From Corynebacterium sp. CNJ-954 (GTDB lineage: Bacteria > Actinomycetota > Actinomycetes > Mycobacteriales > Mycobacteriaceae): DNA of 64,000 bases. Position numbers and translations under genes: made by a program. The notes beneath the pieces were generated by a model, which was not told where the DNA came from, made no database searches, and was given only the letters and a program-made list of their open reading frames with translations. Positions 27,352-35,879 of the stretch are shown piece after piece. The stretch covers positions 1-64,000 of the forward strand of contig NZ_MKKI01000033.1 of assembly GCF_001942345.1 (NCBI RefSeq), in the 5' to 3' direction. The first letter of the stretch is position 1, and every line of letters starts with the position of its first letter.

Positions 27352-28029
27352 TTATCCACCCGTCCCGGACAACCGGTAACCCACGCCCCGCACCGTCTCG
27401 ATCGCGTGCCGTCCGAAAGGCCGGTCGACTTTGGCACGCAGGTGCCCGATGTAGACCTCGATGATGTTGGCGTCCCCGGTGAAGGAGTCGCCCCAGATAT
27501 TGGCGATGATCTCCTGACGGGTCACGACCTCCCCGCGGCGGCGCAGCAGGAAGTCCAGCACCGCCATCTCGCGCGCAGTGAGCGTGATCTCCTGATCGCC
27601 GCGGAACGCCTGCCGCGCAGCCGGATCGAGGGTCAGGTCACCGGCCTCGAGGACGGCGGGACGTTCCCGGGCCCCGCGCCGGGCGAGAGCCCGGAGACGG
27701 GCAATGAGCACCGGGAACGAGAAGGGTTTGGTCAGCCAGTCGTCGCCACCGGTGTCGAGGCCCTCGACCTCGTCCCATTCGCCGTCTTTCGCGGTGAGAA
27801 ACAAGACAGGGGTGTGGTCGCCGTCGGCGCGCAGTGCCTGGCAGACGCGGTAGCCGTTCAGTCCGGGCATCATCACGTCGAGGACGATGACGTCGTAGTC
27901 TGCGTCGGACGCCATGTCGAGTCCGGTGGCGCCGTCATGGGCGACATCGACGACCATGCCTTCGGCCTCCAGGCCGCGGCGTACGCCGTCGGCGAGACGC
28001 TTCTCATCATCCACCAGCAGAATCCGCAT
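27352..28029 (-). CDS. OmpR-family response regulator
   Basis: DNA-binding partner of the neighbouring kinase, 225 residues. The receiver domain has acidic Asp7-Asp8, phosphoacceptor Asp51 (VLDVMMPG), Thr in FLTAKD and Lys101 in WLTKPFS. The C-terminal winged helix shows LTAREMAVLDFLLRRRGEVV and the recognition region ANIIEVYIGHLRAKVDRP. ATG 28027-28029 gives the family-typical start MRILLVDDE; the longer reading frame from 28116 adds 29 unmatched residues. Gene order regulator-kinase-PepSY protein is a likely operon. Confidence 0.95.
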   Translation of the reverse strand: MRILLVDDEKRLADGVRRGLEAEGMVVDVAHDGATGLDMASDADYDVIVLDVMMPGLNGYRVCQALRADGDHTPVLFLTAKDGEWDEVEGLDTGGDDWLTKPFSFPVLIARLRALARRGARERPAVLEAGDLTLDPAARQAFRGDQEITLTAREMAVLDFLLRRRGEVVTRQEIIANIWGDSFTGDANIIEVYIGHLRAKVDRPFGRHAIETVRGVGYRLSGTGG

Positions 28030-28403
28030 GGAGTCCAGTCTTGCACGACCCGGCTGAACCGTTGCTGAAGGACAGTGGCCTCGCGGGGGTGGGGTGTGCA
28101 GTCGTGAGATCCTCACGAACAGTCCGGCCGCGACTGTGGAAGCCGCTTTTCGGGAACCGGAGGCTGATCAGCAGTGGGGGAGTTATTGGAGCTGATAGCA
28201 GGTGTTATTCAGGCCGAACTCCTGCATATTGCAACAGATGAATCATCTGACGCTACCCTGCTCCGGTGGCGGATATCCGGCTCCTAGCTGGGAAGATGTG
28301 CGTCTTGGGATCGGCTTGGATGGCCGATTCCTGGTGGACTGTCATCGCTGGCGTTATGCCTTGCACTTTTCTGACCTCAGGTTATTGCGCCACGTCTCAT
28401 CGG
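28030..28403. other. upstream region of the two-component operon, no gene seen
   Basis: About 370 bp that should hold the promoter of the response-regulator operon. Base composition is lower in GC than the flanking core genes and small open frames here have no recognisable product. It borders the integrase fragment and probably includes the left edge of a past insertion. Confidence 0.5.
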
Positions 28404-28537
28404 GTGCAGCTTGTGTACGATCGGCCGGTCCTCCGGCCTGTGGAAGAGGTCGTTGAGACCGTGCTGGATGGCTGGCGCAATCAGCAACTCTCACGCAGCC
28501 TGCAGTTCGACATGATCCTGGCCTTCCCCGCAAATTG
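28404..28537 (+). pseudogene. N-terminal fragment of a site-specific integrase (putative)
   Basis: Starting at GTG 28404 the frame reads VQLVYDRPVLRPVEEVVET then VLDGWRNQQLSRSLQFDMI. From memory this resembles the N-terminal SAM-like segment of actinobacterial tyrosine recombinases (typical xVxGWRNQQLxRNL). The match stops where the IS3-like element begins at 28538, and no catalytic domain is found on the far side. The call rests on about 40 residues and is tentative. Confidence 0.4.
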
Positions 28538-29815
28538 TGGACAGGTAACTAAGCTGCTTCGGGTAACTCAGCAGCAGGTTTGTTGAACAGAATCATTTCA
28601 GACTCCACTGGTGGAACGTAGTCAAGCGCGGAGTGAAGCCGCCGACGGTTGTAGACCACCTCAAACCAGCGGGCGACAGCCTGTCGAGCCTCATCCCGGG
28701 TCGGCCAGGCGTATCGGTTATAGAACTGAAGTTTTCAACGTGGCCCAACACGCTCGGCCATCGCATTGTCCCAGCACACTCCGGTACGGCCCATCGACTG
28801 CAACACCTGCAGGTCCCGGCACACGTTATGCATCTGTTCGCTGGTGAACTGGCACTCGCGATCGGCATGGAACACCAGGTCAGAAGGCCGTTCGCGGCGT
28901 AGGGTGTGCGCCATGCGCAGGGTCGTTCCACCAGGTCAGTGTGCATGCGTGTCTATCTCCCAGCCGATGATCCGCCGGGAATGCGCATCGGTGACCGCTG
29001 CCAGTTACACCTAGTCTTCACCGTTACACAGGTAGGTGATGTCAGAAACCCAGCAGCGATCCAGCACGCCCTGGTCCCAGCTGCATTTAACCAGGTCGGA
29101 GATTACGTGGGCGTCGACGCAAGGCAACGTGGGCACCGGGGAGAACTTCTTCGGGCTGATGCCCTCGAAGGCCCCGGTGGGCCATTGACTCCGCCACGGT
29201 CTTCACATCCACGGCGGTGCCTTCACGGGCCGGCTGGGCATGCACCCGGGGAGCGGCGTAGACCTTGTCGGACTCCGCAAACACGGTGAGGACCTTCGCG
29301 TCGAGAAGGTCACTCCCACGGCGCTGTGGGCAGGGATGCTCGGCCTGCCGTGCAGACCAGGCGTAGAACCCGGAGCGGGACACTCCCAGCAGGTGTGCAT
29401 GCGGGTGAGCTCGTAGTTCGCCTTCTTCCGTAGCCATCAGTTCGAACCGACCGTCGGTTGTTGGCAAGGCTTGCGAAGAAGGCTGCTGCTTCTCCCAGAA
29501 AATCATTACCTTTGTGCAGATCAACGACCTGACGGCGTACCCGTTTGAGTCCGGCGCGTCCATCCAGGTCCAACTTGCAGGTGGGCTCACCGGCACGGTC
29601 GGCGTGTTCGGTGGCGACCCAGTTGCCCAGCGTCTAGGCGCCGACATTGAGCTCACGGGCGACTTCGGCGATACTCCGCCCGGTGTCGATGAGCAGTCGG
29701 GCTGCTTTGTGCTTGTACTCGCGGCTGAAGCTGCGCCGTGGTCGCTTGCCGACAGTATTGTCGGTCATGGTGACATCCTCTCGTGCGGGACAGGTCCCGC
29801 TAAATCGGGTGTCCA
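28538..29815 (-). mobile_element. decayed IS3-family insertion sequence
   Basis: About 1.28 kb, a normal IS3 length. The outer ends both start TGGACA reading inwards (28538 on plus, 29815 on minus) and continue with partly similar bases, consistent with terminal inverted repeats. No clear target-site duplication is visible. It encodes remains of both transposase frames, OrfA and OrfB, on the minus strand. Several stops and a frameshift make it inactive. It cuts the integrase fragment at its left end. Confidence 0.8.
28549..29768 (-). pseudogene. IS3-family transposase (OrfA + OrfB), broken
   Basis: OrfA starts at ATG 29768 (MTDNTVGKRPRRSFSREYKHKAARLL..., a helix-turn-helix) and is cut by TAG after ELNVGA; the frame resumes with TLGNWV and the leucine-zipper-like stretch to FLGEAAAFFASL. 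OrfB (FELMATEEGELRAHPHAHLLGVSRSGFYAW) shifts frame near GLRG and then reads KKFSPVPTL...CWVSDITYLC. The DDE residues can still be placed: Asp in VSDITY, Asp in HADREC and Glu in DNAMAERV. At least four internal stops and a frameshift are seen. The end NKPAAELPEAA-TAG is at 28549. Confidence 0.85.
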
Positions 29816-30037
29816 CTCAACGAGGGTAGGGCCAACACTAGGAACTTTGCGCCGCCGTATCTGTACGTGTTGCGGCATTCCCGGCCGTCGTATCGATACG
29901 TTCGACATGTGCTGGCCAAAATCCGTCCGGCACTTCCGTGTCGCGCGGTTTCGGCGAGCAGGAGCCACGTTGGGAAGGGTGCTTGCGTCGACATGCCGGT
30001 ACGGTTCGGTCTGAGACGATCCGTCGAAACGCGGTTG

Positions 30038-30676
30038 CTAGTGGGAGCGCTGGCGTAGTCCGGTTTCGATGATGGTGATCGCGGCGGTGACCAGCGAGTC
30101 AGGTGCGACAGTTTCTGGGCGCATGGCGTCGTTGCGTAGCGCGACTGACAACATGCCGTTGAGCATTCCCCACAGGGCGGTGGCGGCGGACTCGGGGTGC
30201 AGGCCCGCGGTGAGCTCGCCGGCGTCCATACCCTCGCGTAGGAGGTCGGTCAGTTGTTGATGCTGCTCGGTAGCCAACGCGGCGATTTGCTCGATGGCCC
30301 CGGGGTCCTCGGGAGGGTTGACGAAGATCTTGAATGCTTGTGGCCGGTCGAAAGCCAGACGGATGTAGGTCTCGCCGACTCGGCGTAACCGCTCGTCTGC
30401 GGACCCCTTGCCATCGTAGGCGGACCGCATGAACTCGCGGGTCTGTTCGAGGGCGCGTTCGGCCACCGCGACGAGCAGCGCCTTCTGTCCACCGATCCGG
30501 TTGTAGACGGTCTGCAGGGACACGTCGGCGCGTTGGGCGACCATTTCCGCGGTCACGGCCGGGGCGCCGCCCTCGAAAAGCAAGTTCTCGGCGACGTCGA
30601 CAAGGCGGGCACGCATTTCTGCGACGCGGCGCTGCGTACGGGTCGATGTGGTCTCGGAGTTCGACGGTGTAACCAT
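30038..30676 (-). CDS. TetR family transcriptional regulator
   Basis: Repressor-type regulator of 212 residues. The N-terminal helix-turn-helix is clear: RARLVDVAENLLFEGGAPAVTAEMVAQRADVSLQTVYNRIGGQKALL (about 22-68). The ligand-binding half is not assignable. It is divergent from an alpha/beta-hydrolase gene with a 75-bp gap, the usual arrangement for a TetR controlling its neighbour. A stretch of about 220 bp (29816-30037) between the IS element and this gene's stop codon shows nothing recognisable. Confidence 0.92.
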   Translation of the reverse strand: MVTPSNSETTSTRTQRRVAEMRARLVDVAENLLFEGGAPAVTAEMVAQRADVSLQTVYNRIGGQKALLVAVAERALEQTREFMRSAYDGKGSADERLRRVGETYIRLAFDRPQAFKIFVNPPEDPGAIEQIAALATEQHQQLTDLLREGMDAGELTAGLHPESAATALWGMLNGMLSVALRNDAMRPETVAPDSLVTAAITIIETGLRQRSH

Positions 30677-30751
30677 GCCTTGACTATAAACGAATACACC
30701 ATTAGAGTCAGATCAATCAATAGAGTTCACTCCATTTGGGAAGGTTTGGCC
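30677..30751. promoter_or_regulatory. TetR / hydrolase divergent control region
   Basis: AT-rich 75-bp gap with two direct TAGAGT copies 20 bp apart and a short palindrome GAGT-TC-ACTC near 30724-30733. A TTGACT (-35-like) lies at the left. Likely operator region for the adjacent TetR protein; no long symmetric operator is evident. Confidence 0.35.
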
Positions 30752-31663
30752 ATGGCGACACGCACCACCATCCAATTCACCTCGCACGGCGAGCAGTGCA
30801 CTGGGTGGCTGTACCTTCCCGACCTTCCCGCCTCCGCAGCGCCGCCGCCGGTTATCGTGATGGGCCACGGCCTGGGCAGTGTGCGCACGATGCGTCTGGA
30901 TGCGTACGCCGAGCGGTTCGCTGCCGCCGGATATGCCTGCCTGGTGTTCGACTACCGCTACTGGGGTGACAGTGGGGGGCGGCCTCGACAGGTGATCGAC
31001 ATCACCAAGCAGCGCGAGGATTTCGCCGCGGCGCTTGCGTACGCCCGCAGCCTGTCGTCCGTGGACGGGAACCGCGTGGTGGTGTGGGGTACGTCGTTCG
31101 GGGGTGGGCACGTCATTGCCGTTGCTGCCGACGACGGCCACGTCAGCGCCGTGATCGCGCAGTGCCCGTTCACCAGTGGTCTGGCCTCTGGCTTGGCGAT
31201 TCCGGCCCGGACCTCGATCCGGCTGATGGCGCTGGCCATCGTCGACCAGATCCGCGGGGCCGTGGGTGCGGCGCCGCTGTTGATTCCCACCGCCGGCCCT
31301 CCCGGCACGGTCGCGCTGATGACCGCCCCCGACGCCGAAAAGGGCTTTCTCAGCCAAGTGCCCGTCGGCGGTGCTGGTGGCTTTGAGAACAAATCGGCCG
31401 CCCGGATCTCACTCCACCTCATGCGCAACTTTCCTGGCCGCCGTGCGGCCGAGATCACCGTCCCGATCCTGTTTGCGGTGTGCAAGACCGATTCCGTCGC
31501 CCCGGCCGGTCCCACCCTCAAGTACGCCCTCACTGCACCCGCTGGCGAGATCAAGCTCTATCCCGAGGGTCACTTCGACATCTACCTCGGGGAACCGTTC
31601 GAGAGGGTCGTCGCCGACCAAATCGACTTCCTGGCCCGCAACGTCCCTGTCGAGGAGCCGTAA
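30752..31663 (+). CDS. alpha/beta hydrolase
   Basis: Serine hydrolase or dienelactone-hydrolase-like enzyme, 303 residues, no signal peptide. It has the oxyanion region VIVMGHGLGS, nucleophile elbow VVWGTSFGGGH, acidic residue in FAVCKTDSVAP and catalytic His in YPEGHFDIYLGE. A hydrophobic cap (ARTSIRLMALAIV...) lies between. Start ATG 30752 is preceded by GGGAAGG. It is followed after 53 bp by a DJ-1/PfpI gene on the same strand, and probably repressed by the divergent TetR. Substrate unknown. Confidence 0.9.
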   Translation: MATRTTIQFTSHGEQCTGWLYLPDLPASAAPPPVIVMGHGLGSVRTMRLDAYAERFAAAGYACLVFDYRYWGDSGGRPRQVIDITKQREDFAAALAYARSLSSVDGNRVVVWGTSFGGGHVIAVAADDGHVSAVIAQCPFTSGLASGLAIPARTSIRLMALAIVDQIRGAVGAAPLLIPTAGPPGTVALMTAPDAEKGFLSQVPVGGAGGFENKSAARISLHLMRNFPGRRAAEITVPILFAVCKTDSVAPAGPTLKYALTAPAGEIKLYPEGHFDIYLGEPFERVVADQIDFLARNVPVEEP

Positions 31664-31716
31664 GCTTCTAACCGGGTAGCTTCAACCAGCCCGCCATCAC
31701 TGTCACGGAGGCTCCT

Positions 31717-32469
31717 ATGAGAGTGCTAGTGCCGTTGCCTGACAACGATTTTGACGTCACCGAAGTCGCCGTACCGTGGCGCCTGATCACCGATGCCGGG
31801 CATCAGGTTGTGTTCGCCACCGAGCACGCAGGCGTAGTACCCCAGGCTGATCCGCGTCTCCTCGCCGGTGTGCTGTTCGGGCAACTGGGCGCCGAGCCCG
31901 AACCGAAAGCGTTCTACCGAGAACTCGAGGCCTCTCCCGAGTTTCGGGCCACCCAGGCTTGGTCCGAACTGGATATGACGCAATTCGACGGGTTGATCCT
32001 TCCAGGCGGCCACGCGCCCGGCATGCGACAGTACCTAGGATCAATCGAGCTTCAGCAGCAGATCGCCCGCTTCTGGGCTCTCAACCGGCCCGTCGGCGCA
32101 ATCTGCCACGGCGTCCTGGTCCTCGCGCGCACTCAGGACCAAGACACCAGTTTGAGTGTGCTGGCGAGGCGCAACACCACCTGCCTGCCGAAGTGCATGG
32201 AGCGTGCTGGGTACCTCCTGACCGCCTGGCGTCTCGGCCGCTACTACCGCACATATCCAGCGTATGTAGAAGACGAAGTCCGATCAGCGCTCATCGACCC
32301 TGGATCACAATTCCACCGAGGCCCCCTCGAGATCGCGAGGCGAGGAACCGCCACGGACCACACCCACGCATTCACCGTCGCGGACGGCAACTACCTTTCC
32401 GCACGATGGCCCGGCGATGCGTACCTGTTTGCCGATCGCTTTTTGGAACTCCTCACTTCGAAGTCATAG
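31717..32469 (+). CDS. DJ-1/PfpI family protein (type 1 glutamine amidotransferase-like)
   Basis: 250-residue protein of the DJ-1/PfpI superfamily. The nucleophile elbow VGAICHGVLVLART contains the conserved Cys, and the acidic partner lies in the N-terminal loop LPDNDFDVTEVA. LILPGGHAPGM is the family glycine-rich loop. Longer than minimal PfpI proteins (about 170), with a C-terminal extension. It is cotranscribed with the alpha/beta hydrolase. Family members include glyoxalase-III-type and peptidase-like enzymes and the activity is not predictable here. Confidence 0.85.
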   Translation: MRVLVPLPDNDFDVTEVAVPWRLITDAGHQVVFATEHAGVVPQADPRLLAGVLFGQLGAEPEPKAFYRELEASPEFRATQAWSELDMTQFDGLILPGGHAPGMRQYLGSIELQQQIARFWALNRPVGAICHGVLVLARTQDQDTSLSVLARRNTTCLPKCMERAGYLLTAWRLGRYYRTYPAYVEDEVRSALIDPGSQFHRGPLEIARRGTATDHTHAFTVADGNYLSARWPGDAYLFADRFLELLTSKS

Positions 32470-33180
32470 ATGTGAGAACCAGACTCACTCCTGTCGTGCT
32501 GCACCATCGCGACGGTCGAGTGGTAGCTGGACTCAACCTGACGCTGCGATCGTGGTTGCGACCCTGAAAACTACAGCCGAGAGCACGAGCACAGTCGACG
32601 TGTGCAACATTCCGGCCCCATTACGCGATAATCGTTGACTGACTGTGGTACCCGACTCTGCGCCAAGACCCTCCCCATCACTGCCATACGCGCGTATTTC
32701 GCGTTCGGCCGGGGTAGAGTGTGAAGTCCGGTCGTGAATGTGCAGTGATCGACTATGCAGGGTCTCCAGTTAGTGGCCCAGATGTCAATATGAGTCAAAC
32801 CGCTAACACGAAGTACGTGGCACACCCTTTCGTCATCAAAGTGGATCGGTATGACACCATCATGACGAATCTAGAGAACTGCATCTACTGCCCAGGGACC
32901 TGTACGAGACAGTTGGCCATACCAGTGGGTATGGCCAACTGGGGTGGAGGAGAAAAAACATAAATCAGTGAAGAACAGTACGGATTCCGCCGGAATATGC
33001 TTCTCCCATCCAGGGCAAGCCTGTGATGACAACAGGGTCCTCGAGATCGAAATCGCGCAAGGTCGTCGCCTACCACACTCCTACCGAGCCGCCCTCAAAG
33101 ATACCGGTTGTGGCATCGTGGATAGATCTAACAGTTTCATACCCTTCCCCGATTCCCAACGCGACAACGAGCACGTGCGC
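32470..33180. other. gene-poor stretch inside the accessory block
   Basis: About 710 bp with no recognisable gene on either strand. Codon structure is poor, stops are frequent in all frames and GC is lower than in the flanks. It contains one strong palindrome at 32911-32940. It looks like decayed or foreign DNA. Confidence 0.55.
32911..32940. promoter_or_regulatory. 13-bp perfect inverted repeat of unknown role
   Basis: AGTTGGCCATACC, loop AGTG, then GGTATGGCCAACT. It is a perfect hairpin with a 4-nt loop in otherwise gene-poor DNA. No clear T-tract follows on either strand (the minus side has TTTTTT only 19 nt beyond the arm). It could be a terminator left from a lost gene, an operator, or a recombination or IS end. 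Confidence 0.5.
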
Positions 33181-33551
33181 ATGGCCCTGGACGCCGCACT
33201 GGCGGGTATCGGCGGGTGGGGTTCCACTGGAACGGCTATGACCTGGACGTGACGATTGTGCATGACCTGCTGCTGGTCGAGACCGGGGTGTACATCGGTG
33301 GACTGGATCGGCCGGAGCTGGAATCCATGGCCAGTGCTGTTGCCGCGCACAATGACAATGTCACCGGCACTGCTGCGGCGTTGGTGAATCTGGGTAGTCA
33401 GGAGCAGCCGGACTGGGTGGTGTGGGCGTTGAACCATCGGACGGCCAGTGCGATGGATGACGGGCAGTTGGAGTTGACGGTCATGAGTAGTGCGGCAATG
33501 GTGTCCACGACCGTCGCTGATCTGCTGGGGCGACCCGCACCAGCTGCCTGA
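33181..33551 (+). pseudogene. hypothetical protein, unrecognised, probable frame break
   Basis: A frame reading MALDAALAGIGG continues, after one missing base near 33220, as VGFHWNGYDLDVTIVHDLLLVETGVYIGGLDRPELESM and runs to a stop at 33551. Joined, it makes about 124 residues with a plausible alternating hydrophobic pattern. If there is no frame break, the gene is 33216-33551 (111 residues) with a weak start. I recognise no family. It ends 42 bp before the convergent TetR gene. Confidence 0.4.
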
Positions 33552-33592
33552 TGCGCGTCGTGCAGTGCACACGCGCCGGGGTGCCGCCCTTC

Positions 33593-34201
33593 CTACCCCA
33601 GCCCCGTCAACCGGAGCGCGGTGGCGATCTGGTCGCGGATAAACTCGTCCTTGGCATTGTCGTCTGCTTCGGACAGCCGCATGGAGCCGGAATGGATACC
33701 GTCCCTGAGGATGTGGGCCAGTCGTTCAGGCGGCACCGCCAGATCCGCCTCACCGGCACTGAGATTGCCGAGGAAACGGCTGTACCGCCTCACCGTGAGT
33801 TCCGGCGCGCGTGACCAGACTGCATTGACCTCAGGATCGACTTTGGCGGCGAGTTCGATTGTCCCCACCAGGCCACCGTTGGCGAAGATCGCGTCGATGT
33901 AGGCGCGGGTCGTGGCTGCGATGATGACCGCAGCACTTTCCCCTTCGAGTCCGTCGAGGAACTGCGCCTCGATCAGCTCGGTCCCGACTTGCTCCACCAG
34001 CGCCAGGAAGACTTCGTCCTTGGACTTGAAGTAGACGTAGAACGTCGGGCGGGAGGTTCCCGCCCGACGGGCGATCATCTCGATCGTCACGGAGGCGTAG
34101 CCGACGTCGTTGAAACACTCCGCAGCAGCGGCGAGGAGTTCCTGGCGACGGAGGTTTCCGGACGCCTGGTGGCTGGCCCGCTGTCGGCTCTCGATGGTCA
34201 T
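33593..34201 (-). CDS. TetR family transcriptional regulator
   Basis: 202 residues with a typical TetR DNA-binding domain: RRQELLAAAAECFNDVGYASVTIEMIARRAGTSRPTFYVYFKSKDEVFLALV. It lies 53 bp downstream of the MHS transporter gene on the same strand, so it probably controls that operon through the perfect palindrome at 35785-35800. The effector is unknown but is likely the transported metabolite. Confidence 0.92.
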   Translation of the reverse strand: MTIESRQRASHQASGNLRRQELLAAAAECFNDVGYASVTIEMIARRAGTSRPTFYVYFKSKDEVFLALVEQVGTELIEAQFLDGLEGESAAVIIAATTRAYIDAIFANGGLVGTIELAAKVDPEVNAVWSRAPELTVRRYSRFLGNLSAGEADLAVPPERLAHILRDGIHSGSMRLSEADDNAKDEFIRDQIATALRLTGLG

Positions 34202-34254
34202 GGTGTGGTGTCCCCTTTGGCAAAGTCATCCGACAGGGGCAAGCTTACAGTCGG

Positions 34255-35733
34255 CTATCGCGCTGCCGGAGATGCCGTCGGTGTCTCGGGGGCACCGGAT
34301 TCGGCGGGAGCTTCGGTGCGGCCGCCGGTATCTGACATACGGGTGTGCTCGATACCGGGGACGGCGTGGGGGTCGTCGCGGACGAACTTCGGGTTCGTCT
34401 CCGGGAGATACCAGGCGCAGAAGACGTTGATTGCCGCCATGGCGATCATGTAGATCGACACGCCCCAGGTTCCGCCGTTGGCCGTGGCGATCAACCAGGT
34501 CATCACCAGGGGAGCTACGCCGGAGACCGCGACGGCGGCGATCTGGTAGGCCAGGGACGCTCCGGAGTAGCGGATGCGGGGCTCGAAGAGCTCGGCCATG
34601 AACGCTGCTAACGGCCCGAAGATCAGGGCCTGTCCCACCGAACTGATGAACATGGCCACGACGAGCAACGGTGCAGAGGTCGTTTCCGCGAGCCAGAAGA
34701 AGGGGAAAGCCCATACAACCAGCAGCGTGGCGCCGGCGATGATGAGAGGGCGGCGTCCGATGGAGTCGGACAGTTTGCCGGTGTACATGATCAGCAGCGG
34801 CATGAGTACCGACGCGACCATAATCGCGGTCAGTACCGTGTTGCGATCCATGCCCAGGCCGTTGTCCTCGGGTGAGGCGGTACCGAAAGACAGGAAACCG
34901 GCGATAGACACGTAGAACGCTGAGTTTGTTCCGGCGAGCAGGCCGGCACCGAGCAGAATCTTGCGCCAGTGCTTCGTGATGGCCTCGCGCAGCGGGGCCT
35001 GGGCGACTGTGGCCTGTCCGGATTCCGCCCGGACATCGGCGACCTCTTCCTTGAGCTCCCTGAACTCCGGGGAGTCCTCGACCTTGAGATGGATGTAGGC
35101 GACGATCGGGATGAGTAATGCGGAGCACAGGAACGGGATGCGCCAGCCCCAGCTGATGAAAGCCTCGTCGGACATCGCCAGGCTGCAGCCGATCATCATG
35201 AGGTTGCCTAGGAACAGTCCGAGCGGGACGCCCATCTGGCCGAACGTTCCCGAGAACCCGCGCTTCTTGGGTCCTGCGGATTCGGTTAGGAGGAGGACGA
35301 TACCGCCCCACTGTCCGCCGCATGCCAGGCCCTGGATGAGACGCATCGTGACCAGAAGGATCGGTGCCGCTGCTCCGATAGCTGCCTGGGATGGGAGGCA
35401 ACCGATGAGGAAGGTGGCCAGTGCCATCGCGCTGAGCGTGATGATAACCATGGGCTTGCGTCCGACCTTGTCGCCGTAGTGGCCGGCGAGAATGCCGCCG
35501 ACGGGGCGGGCGATGAAGCCGACGGCGAAGGTGCTGAAGGACAGCAGGGTGCCAACCAGAGGTGAGACTTCAGGGAAGAAGACCTTGGGGAAGACCAGTG
35601 CTGCGGCCGTTCCGTAGATGAAGAAGTCGTACCACTCGATGGAACTGCCGGCCAGGCCGGCGGCAAGCAGTTTGGAGTGGGCCTTCCGGTTGGGTTCCGC
35701 TGTGGACTGTTCCGCGGAGGAATGTCGTGTCAT
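34255..35733 (-). CDS. MFS transporter, metabolite:H+ symporter (MHS) family
   Basis: Twelve-helix proton symporter of 492 residues, close to the family norm. Signature sequences are the N-terminal GSSIEWYDFFIYGTAAALVFPKVFFP, the loop 2-3 motif GHYGDKVGRKPM and RLIQGLACGGQWGG, all typical of MHS carriers of organic acids such as shikimate, proline/betaine or citrate. The Arg-rich, Pro-rich C-terminal tail is cytoplasmic. It forms an operon with the TetR gene downstream. Substrate cannot be told from sequence; uptake of an aromatic or dicarboxylic acid is a fair guess. Confidence 0.92.
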   Translation of the reverse strand: MTRHSSAEQSTAEPNRKAHSKLLAAGLAGSSIEWYDFFIYGTAAALVFPKVFFPEVSPLVGTLLSFSTFAVGFIARPVGGILAGHYGDKVGRKPMVIITLSAMALATFLIGCLPSQAAIGAAAPILLVTMRLIQGLACGGQWGGIVLLLTESAGPKKRGFSGTFGQMGVPLGLFLGNLMMIGCSLAMSDEAFISWGWRIPFLCSALLIPIVAYIHLKVEDSPEFRELKEEVADVRAESGQATVAQAPLREAITKHWRKILLGAGLLAGTNSAFYVSIAGFLSFGTASPEDNGLGMDRNTVLTAIMVASVLMPLLIMYTGKLSDSIGRRPLIIAGATLLVVWAFPFFWLAETTSAPLLVVAMFISSVGQALIFGPLAAFMAELFEPRIRYSGASLAYQIAAVAVSGVAPLVMTWLIATANGGTWGVSIYMIAMAAINVFCAWYLPETNPKFVRDDPHAVPGIEHTRMSDTGGRTEAPAESGAPETPTASPAAR

Positions 35734-35784
35734 GAGGTGACCTTTACAGGTGGGGTGTGCGGTGGGTCACATCGATTCCACTTT

Positions 35785-35800
35785 ACATTGACGTCAATGT
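35785..35800. promoter_or_regulatory. perfect 16-bp palindromic operator before the MHS operon
   Basis: ACATTGACGTCAATGT is a perfect palindrome 52 bp upstream of the transporter start. The overlapping TTGAC-N6-GTCAA repeats the same half-site. This is the size and symmetry of TetR operators and a TetR gene lies in the operon. Confidence 0.65.
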
Positions 35801-35840
35801 CAAGAGTTTCGAAAACAAATCTTCCGACGGATACGAAAAG

Positions 35841-35863
35841 ACGCCCTGCCAGCGACAGGGCGT
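35841..35863 (-). terminator. bidirectional hairpin terminator after the quinone-reductase gene
   Basis: ACGCCCTG-CCAGCGA-CAGGGCGT with AAAAG on the left and CCTTTTT on the right. It lies 16 bp after the stop of the minus-strand reductase gene, where the left-side A run serves as the U-tract. Confidence 0.8.
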
Positions 35864-35879
35864 CCTTTTTCTGACGTGC

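Noticed and set aside
29765..29968. Small minus-strand open frame right of the IS element
   Set aside because: It overlaps the IS terminal region, has no ribosome site or recognisable product, and looks like chance.
32571..32825. Small minus-strand open frame of 84 codons in the gene-poor stretch
   Set aside because: No ribosome site, unusual composition (many Cys, Arg) and no similarity to known families.
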